Shown here: in pieces, positions 57,092 to 64,000 of the stretch
Numbering within the stretch: position 1 is the stretch's first letter
Layout: every line of letters begins with the position of its first letter
Translations under genes and position numbers: made by a program
NCBI GenBank assembly: GCA_022495995.1
Contig: JAFEMH010002437.1
Span: 248,001-312,000 of the forward strand
Reading direction: 5' to 3'
Origin: Adenophora triphylla var. japonica
Lineage: Eukaryota > Streptophyta > Magnoliopsida > Asterales > Campanulaceae
Length of the DNA: 64,000 nucleotides
The notes under the pieces: model-generated
Told to the model about the DNA's origin: nothing
Databases searched by the model: none
The model's input: only the letters and a program-made list of their open reading frames with translations

Positions 57092-59110
57092 TCGGTTAGA
57101 GTTCTCGGGTAGAGTCTAGGCGAGTGAGAGTGTGCGATAACTTACGTCGAGAGTTTAACGCAGGAATTTGTTCAAAGACAGAAAATGATATTGACCATCC
57201 AAGGAATCAAGGAAAGGTGAGTTATGGAAAGATAGATTCCTCCACCATCATTTGAGATATTTTACCTGTCTCGGGAGTTAGGGTTCATACTTTTATAAAT
57301 CCCGTTCATTCGTTCTCATGTGGCATTACATTTCATCTTTATTTGCATAATTGGCCTAAAAGTTGCCTTATGTCTTTGGAGGTTCTACTCCTACGGGAGA
57401 GTACCTTGAATCATTCTTGTTTATCATGGTGATTGTGATTTGGGAGGGAATTTGTCGCAAGAAGCGAGTCTCCTTATCTATGTTTAATTGCCTCCGTGTG
57501 TGGTAGAGGCGAATGAGTCATTATTTGCTATTATACCATATATGCATAAATGTCGAAAGTATGGCCCAAGGAATGTGAAGGTTATTTGAGTTGTGTGTTA
57601 TCTTTGAATTAAAAGAACCTTGAGTTATCTCATGTACCGGTGGTAAATGAATTGGTGAACTCTTAGTTGATGTTAGGTATATAGCCTAATTTAGAACAGT
57701 TTATGGTTGTATAACTTGCGTGAGCATTTATACATTGGTGTCTCGTGGTGGAGACTAGATATATGAGACTAGTATTGAAAGTGATAGTCTAAGTGGGATT
57801 ATATGAGTTATAAAATATCGCGAGTACGAGATCTTATGGAAGTAATATATTTTTGCCTTAGGTGCTATAAGTTGACTAAGTGGTGTTTTTCATGTGAGTT
57901 TCAAAAATGAGTTTTCATCAGGTATCATACCAGGATATTGAAGCTTTGAGTTGATATAAGGTACTATTTTAGTATTCGGATTCCTAGATAGAGGACACTA
58001 TTTGGGATGACAGACTTGATGATTCATCTTGGGAAAGTATTTGATAAGGAAGAAAATTAGCTTAGCGAATTTCCGTAAGGATAAATTAGTACTACATTTA
58101 GAAAAGATGATACTTGATGGTTATTTATGGCTTAGAGAGATCTCAAATAGGTAACTATGAAGAATAAGTATTCGTTATCCCTTGTTGATGATTTGTATGA
58201 CTGATTTTAGAAACTAGTAGGATACTCAATGGTTATTAGTTGAATTTTCGAGGTGTTCCAATTACAGTGAATAATTGTTGTAGGGATATACTTAAGACAA
58301 CATTGGTATTTAATATGACCGTTTTGAATTGTGGTTGTGTATTAGTTATGAAGGGGTAAATAGGGTAAATGTGAAGAAGTATAATAGATGTAGTTATTGG
58401 TGACTTGTAGGACCAACTTCAGGGATTGGTAAAATATGCATATGGTTTGTTTTGAGAGATGATTATCATTAGTTGAGAAAATAAAATGAGGATAAATCTT
58501 ATTGGAAGACGGGGTACTTTAGGATGATTACACCGTATAGATTGACTTAGTTGCGTGACTCATATGAAGGATTGGTGTGATGCTTGGAAGATGTAGACGT
58601 TATACGGATTTTGAGTTGTTGATGGTTATTGGGAGGTAAGTTAGTTTATACTGTTAATGTTTAATTGCAATTTGGGAATGATTGATCTATGTGCGTTCCA
58701 ATTGTATCTTCTTATTAGGAAATCATGGTATTTGATCGGAAACTAGATGTTTACCATATGTTGTTATTAAGTATAATTCCAATATCGAAGGTAGGGAATA
58801 GATGACTCAAATTAAGTAAAAGTGTTGAATATTTAACTTGAGAAATTATTGAATTGAGGATGATTTACCAGGTTTACTATTTTAATGAATGTTATAGTGT
58901 TAATTATAAAAGATAGTATTAGTATTCCGAGATTGTGTTTCCTTATAAAGAATTTAACTAAGTAAAATTATTATGTTAGAATTGTTTTAAATGTGCTTTA
59001 AAACTTTGGATTGTATATTGAACTTCTGTATGAGCAATTGTGCCCTTCGGGGATAGTTGATTTAATAAGGTCAGTAAATCGTTTTTGTGTAAATTAAAAT
59101 CTGTGAGTAA

Positions 59111-59252
59111 TTTAACTATCTACCACCGGTATGGGACGGTTGTAGATAATTAAATCACTCGAGTTATTTTGTTAGCTTATCAATCTTTTGAAATTTCTTG
59201 AAATTGTGAGTGGTTTAGTTAATTAAAACTGGTATGGGCCGGTTTTAAATAA
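59111..59252 (+). other. Two octaloop hairpins in the Ty3 internal region
   Basis: Hairpin 1 (59111-59154) has 18-nt arms with 16 pairs and loop GTATGGGA (59129-59136). Hairpin 2 (59219-59252) has arms TTAATTAAAACTG / CGGTTTTAAATAA and loop GTATGGGC. They correspond in order and spacing to the two hairpins in the TR-GAG-like LTRs. Confidence 0.8.
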
Positions 59253-60654
59253 ATAAACCATTCGGGTCTCTTTGAATCTCTTTTTATATTATCCTTTGGA
59301 ATTCTGAAAGATGTTGTAAAAAAAATTTTTTTTTTTTTTGAAAGACTTGGTATCCTAAAGACATAAATTGTACAGAAGCAAGTAGAAAAGCAACCTAGTT
59401 TCCCCTATAATGATTAATTGTATTCAAGTTTTGATCCGAGAAATGATTTGATAAATGTGGAGTTATTATTGTGTCGGCCACAGTAGACTCGGGTTTTGTT
59501 TTGGAGTTGGATCGGCTCCGTTGTGGGCGGCCAACCATTCAATTTGAATATTGATTTGTCACTAGTCCTGAACATAATTAGAACATTGAACTGTGAAGTA
59601 TAGTCGATTAATATTCCGTTTATGGAATCAAGGTCTTATTAGCATGTCCAATTATTATTCCATGGGCAATTGTTTAATGTTGTATTATGAGAATTACGGA
59701 TAAGATGATTGAACTAACTCGTTCCAAGTAAGTCAAGACAAAAGATGGTTTGATCACAAATGTGAAAATAGAATTTTGACGTTGGAAGATTTATTAGAAC
59801 ATTTAGAGTTCTAGATTGAACTTGAGAGTTTTATCACGATAGATTTTGTGATTGAGTTACATTGGAAGTAAAGAGGGGTATGTTGTTTTGTTATAGAAAG
59901 TTGATTTGTATTTTCTACTCAGTATAGATACTTTGATGAAATATTTATTGATAAAGTCCTCATAAATCTTGGAGATAGTTTGATAGTATAAATCCCATAG
60001 TATTGAATGGATTGGGTAGACATCTGTTGGAAAGATCATTTTGGAATGTAGGAATGCTATTGAGTTTAACTTTGTGAAAATTTGAGGAATCATCACTTAT
60101 TATTAAGGATATGCTATAGGCATGCACAATGAGTTTTAGTAGTTGATAGGACGTGTGATTACCAGTGGTTGGGTGTGTATAATAGCAGTTATTATTCTAG
60201 CATTGAGATAAAACCGTATGAGGCGTTGTTCGGGAAGAAAATATCGATCTCTAATTTGTTGGGATGAGGTTAGAGAAGCAAGGCCTAAGTAAATTGGCGC
60301 CAAAGTTTGTTAGTCCATTTGAAGTTTAGAAAAGATTGGTATTTGACTTATAGACTGGCTTGGAGAAGCTTATAGAGTATTTGAAGTTTTAATGTGATAT
60401 TATAATGGATTTGGTGACATAAGTTGTAATACTTTTATTTATATTTTCCTTGAGATCGTGAAAATTCGCGTTAGTGATAATTGTATAGTATGCTTGGGTC
60501 ATTGAGTGGTAATATCATATTATTAATGGAATTAGAAAATTTTTGGGGAAGAATCACAACATTGAAGAGACTAATTGGGAATTGAAGTCTGAGGTATACA
60601 TGTAACCGAGGCGGGTTGATCAGTTAGGTAACTGACAGTCAAATTCGGGACGAA

Positions 60655-60675
60655 TTTTCTTTAAGGGGGAGTGAG
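60655..60675 (+). other. Polypurine tract before the second LTR
   Basis: TTCTTTAAGGGGGAGTGAG immediately precedes LTR start TGTAACG. The form is common in plant chromoviruses of the Tekay/Del type. Confidence 0.85.
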
Positions 60676-63207
60676 TGTAACGACCCTAACCCTAGGCACA
60701 ATTTTAATATTACATTATATGCTTTTAATATTAATGTTAACTTTATATGTTTACTTTATATCTTTAAATTCTTATATTAGGATGAAATGTTTGGAAAATA
60801 AAATAATGTTCTAAAGGGAAATATAAAAATAGAAATAAATAAAATGTGGAAGGAGGATTATAGTATGTGGAATAAATACTTGGGTAGGAGGATTTTAATT
60901 TATATGCTTTGGGAAATAAGGGGAATAAATTGTCATGGTAGTGAAAGCCTTGAGGTTAATAGGATAAGTAGAGTGAGGGGACCATCCTCCCTAAATCACT
61001 CTTCATTCCCCTCAATTGTCAAACATCCCATACCTTTCTCTTACTTTCTCCATACCCTTCCCCATACTCCCTCTTAATCCGGCCCCCCCTACTCCTTCAC
61101 CATTCTTATACTCCACCTTCCTTCTTCTTCTCCTTCATTTCATTTCCTTTTATAAAATCTCCATGGAAGCTTCAATGTGAAGCCTTGCTTCCCAAGAACC
61201 TCCTAGGTCCAAATCTTCTCCATTTTTCAATCCAAGAGTACATTTGAGCTTGGGACAACTAGGAGAATCTATTAAGCTAAAGAAATCCCTGATCCATCTC
61301 CTATTCTAGGTGAGTTGTTATGACTTCCCTTCTTCTAAATGTTCATGAGTTATTTAATGTTGTTATTGTTATTTAGATGATTGTTTAAATGCTTTGGAAA
61401 TCTTTTTGGGAGTTGAAGAATGGATTAATCTTTTGGAAGGATGTTATTGTTGATCAAGAGTGTAAGAACATGGGTTGATTTAGATTAAAAGTGTTAAACT
61501 TGAAATAAGGTAATGAAATGGGTGGAGTTAGTTTTAGAAAATCAAACTTGAAAAATGTTAATGAAATGGGTTGGAATTCTTGTGGTGAACAATCTAGATC
61601 TATGTTATTTTGGGGTTAAGTGATTTAGGATGAGGTTTGCAAGTTAGGAGATTCCTTTGGTGATCTTGAATTTTAGGAAGAGTTAAAAGGGAAATGAACC
61701 TAAGTAAAAAGGGGATTGAAATTTAATTTGGCTGGAAAAGGGTCTTGGGCGGTCGCCCAAGGGGTGGTGAGCGGCCGCCCAAGAAGGCGAATGAATCCTT
61801 GGAAACCCCAGGCGGTCGCCCAGTGGCATGGGCGGTCGCCCGTGTTGGCCAATTTTGTCCCAATTCCCTGTTTCGCTGGATTTTCACTAGTAACCTCCTA
61901 GCATGATCCTTAACTAATATAAAGTGGAACCAAACCTTTCCGGATACGAATAAATCCTTTTAACCTAGGTTATACTTAGAACAATTGTACCCCTAAATAA
62001 CACCTTCAATGGGTTAAATTGGAACTACGGAAGCATTCTATCTCCGACTTAGAAATCATTTGGCAGTTTATTAAAGGTGACTCCAACTTGGTAGAGTTGA
62101 CTTGAATCCTTATAGAGATCATATATTGTCGTATAATGACCTAGTAAGGTGGGTTGGAGATATCTCATCATCTTACATGAGTACCTATTCATGACTTGTA
62201 TTATGCTTAGTATATTATATAAATACTGCATTCTGATTATTGGTTGAACATGAGTATATTTTACCATGTGACTATATTGCTTATTTATGCATAGTGTGTT
62301 AAAGAAATGTTGCACTATGATGTTGGTTGAGCATGAGTATATTTTACCATGTTGCTATGTTGTTTATCCCCTTTGTGGATTTATTCAAGTATCTATTATG
62401 TGCTTGATAATGTGTGAGTCACCGACATTGGGGTATAACATAATACGATCAATTATGGAAGTGTGACCTAATGTGATCGGATTATGTTATATCTGTGGCC
62501 GTCCCCTCCTGTGGCCACAGGATGGGGTATAGCATCTGTATTGAGCCAAAAGCCTTACAGAGTTGCTACTGTCTTATTTGGTTCCCTGAAAAACGGGTCT
62601 TATAAGACGTGAGTATTGCTTAAGCAGCTCACTGTAAGATTGGAGTATTATTATACCCAATGTTGTACGACTATCGTTCGACGGGAAAAGGTAAACCAAG
62701 GTAATGTAAGGTGTTTACAGCTTTTCCAACGTGTTATATGCAACTTGTTATGTGTTGCATCTTATATGGCATATTGCTGCATTCATAATAGCTTGCTGAG
62801 ATTTATTCTCACCCCTCTCCCTTTACTGTTTTTAGATTCCGAGACAGATGGACCGGCCAAGTAAGGGCGGTGAGGAGTTTGGAAGTTATATTTTTGGGAA
62901 TTGTCGGGGTATGATTAGGTTGGTATAGAAAGTGTACCTTGGTATAAATCATTTACGGAATTGTATTATTAAATCTTCATTTTATGTTATAACCGATGCC
63001 TTTTGTAACTAAAACAGTTTCTTACTTTCTAAGTTAGTCAACTATCTCTCCATTGTGAAAAGGTGTAGATTTATTTTGAAATGGTTATAATAATTGTATT
63101 TATTTTTGAAAGTTAAATAAAGAATTTAAAAGTTTTAATGAAATTTGGGTTAGTTTGAGGATGCTCCAGCTTGGGACACGTGTAGGTTCCGGGTCGGGGT
63201 CCTCACA
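60676..63207 (+). repeat. Second Ty3 LTR of the array
   Basis: 2532 bp. Where the two array LTRs differ, this one usually agrees with the older solo LTR at 1253-3725. GC palindromes are at 61744-61844, the 17-bp inverted repeat at 62435-62490. Confidence 0.93.
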
Positions 63208-64000
63208 GTTGGTATCAGAGCTCGGTTAGAGTTCTCGGGTAGAGTCTAGCTGAGTGAGAGTGTGCGATAACTTACGTCGAGAGTTTAACGCAGGAATTTG
63301 TTCAAAGACAGAAAATGATATTGACCATCCAAGGAATCAAGGAAAGGTGAGTTATGGAAAGATAGATTCCTCCACCATCATTTGAGATATTTTACCTGTC
63401 TCAGGAGTTAGGGTTCATACTTTTATAAATCCCCGTTCATTCGTTCTCATGTGGCATTACATTTCATCTTTATTTGCATAATTGGCCTAAAAGTTGCCTT
63501 ATGTGCTGGAGGTTCTACTCCTACGGGAGAGTACCTTGAATCATTCTTGTTTATCATGGTGATTGTGATTTGGGAGGACTGTCGCAAGAAGCGAGTCTCC
63601 TTATCTATGTTTAATTGCCTCCGTGTGTGGTAGAGGCGAATGAGTCATTATTTGCTATTATACCATATATGCATAAATGTCGAAAGTATGGCCCAAGGAA
63701 TGTGAAGGTTATTTGAGTTGTGTGTTATCTTTGAATTAAAAGAACCTTGAGTTATCTCATGTACCGGTGGTAAATGAATTGGTGAACTCTTAGTTGATGT
63801 TAGGTATATAGCCTAATTTAGAACAGTTTATGGTTGTATAACTTGCGTGAGCATTTATACATTGGTGTCTCGTGGTGGAGACTAGATATATGAGACTAGT
63901 ATTGAAAGTGATAGTCTAAGTGGGATTATATGAGTTATAAAATATCGCGAGTACGAGATCTTATGGAAGTAATATATTTTTGCCTTAGGTGCTATAAGTT
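63208..64000 (+). mobile_element. Second internal copy of the Ty3 element (partial)
   Basis: It starts with the PBS (63210-63221) and repeats 57078-57870 almost exactly. The short open frame at 63451-63633 arises from small indels in this copy and is not a gene. Confidence 0.9.

Larger units (their letters stand above)
57078..60675 (+). pseudogene. Internal region of the Ty3 element: non-coding, with decayed pol end
   Basis: 3.6 kb with no long sense frame. Near the right end, about 60178-60360, a decayed Ty3 integrase C-terminus can be read across stops: SYYSSIEIKPYEALFGKK, then KLAPKFVSPFEV. The centre (about 59040-59350) resembles part of the LTR of the TR-GAG-like element at 18-23.7 kb, including both octaloop hairpins. 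No gag, protease or RT is recognised. The element must depend on other elements for proteins. Confidence 0.75.
54540..64000 (+). mobile_element. Tandem Ty3 array: LTR-internal-LTR-internal, runs off the right edge
   Basis: The order is LTR 54540-57077, PBS and internal region 57078-60675, polypurine tract, LTR 60676-63207, then PBS and a second internal copy from 63208 to the window end. Both LTRs are followed by a PBS and the same internal sequence, so this is not one element but a tandem repeat sharing the middle LTR, as unequal recombination between LTRs produces. The LTR1-flanking 5-mer is CGAAA (54535-54539); its partner must lie beyond 64000. The array interrupts the MULE transposase. 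Confidence 0.9.

Noticed and set aside
63451..63633. 60-codon open frame in the second Ty3 internal copy
   Set aside because: It is not open in the near-identical first copy; caused by small indels.
1..64000. CRISPR arrays, bacterial operons or riboswitches
   Set aside because: The window is plant nuclear DNA; the repeats are TEs and microsatellites, with no spacer-repeat architecture.

Overview
The window is eukaryotic and plant-like. It has split genes with GT..AG introns, an AT-rich background, Ty3 and Copia LTR retrotransposons primed by initiator tRNA-Met, Stowaway/mariner elements with CTCCCTCCGTCC ends, plant TS-type SINE tails and a Helitron. The gene families and the dense Stowaway load fit a eudicot nuclear genome. 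I cannot name the genus.

Three host genes can be assembled exon by exon. (1) 5199-14732 (+) is a divergent cytosolic-type malate dehydrogenase: 7 exons, 331 codons, catalytic Asp158/His186 and Arg97/Arg161 kept, but the substrate-selecting Arg at position 91 is Val and the NAD-binding Asp at position 43 is Gly. Its intron 6 holds a 6.8-kb Copia element and a 281-bp Helitron, and a mariner element starts 11 bp after its stop. (2) 24992-38173 (+) is a complete 406-aa mitochondrial 3-hydroxyisobutyryl-CoA hydrolase-like gene with 14 exons, long TE-rich introns, and a TATA box that overlaps the target-site duplication of an upstream MITE. (3) 40149-44420 (-) is a complete 235-aa MAGE/NSE3-type gene (SMC5/6 complex) with 6 exons. 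One of its donor splice sites lies 5 nt from a Stowaway insertion.

The rest is mostly transposons, many delimited here to the base by their target-site duplications (TSDs). From left to right: a 500-bp hAT MITE (TSD CGTATACA); a short solo LTR split by a 2.47-kb Ty3 solo LTR (TSD TGGAG); a SIRE/Maximus-like Copia element (TSD TAATG); a mini-Helitron; an internally deleted mariner; a TR-GAG-like Ty3 element carrying gag but no pol (TSD CACAC); nested MITEs; several hAT and Stowaway MITEs; a nested MULE / Harbinger-like / MULE stack at 45.4-47.6 kb; a SINE with duplicated tails; and a MULE transposase pseudogene cut by a tandem Ty3 array (LTR-internal-LTR-internal) that runs off the right edge.

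The most unusual signals are RNA-like structures in the Ty3 elements. Two hairpins share the octaloop GUAUGGGA while their stems differ, and they occur in two different element families. The 2.5-kb LTRs carry a cluster of GC palindromes around GGGCGGTCGCCC whose outer arms change in a compensatory way. The Copia element carries about ten dispersed GGATGTG/CACATCC inverted-repeat clusters. Exon coordinates come from reading splice signals and family similarity by eye. No alignment or database search was run.
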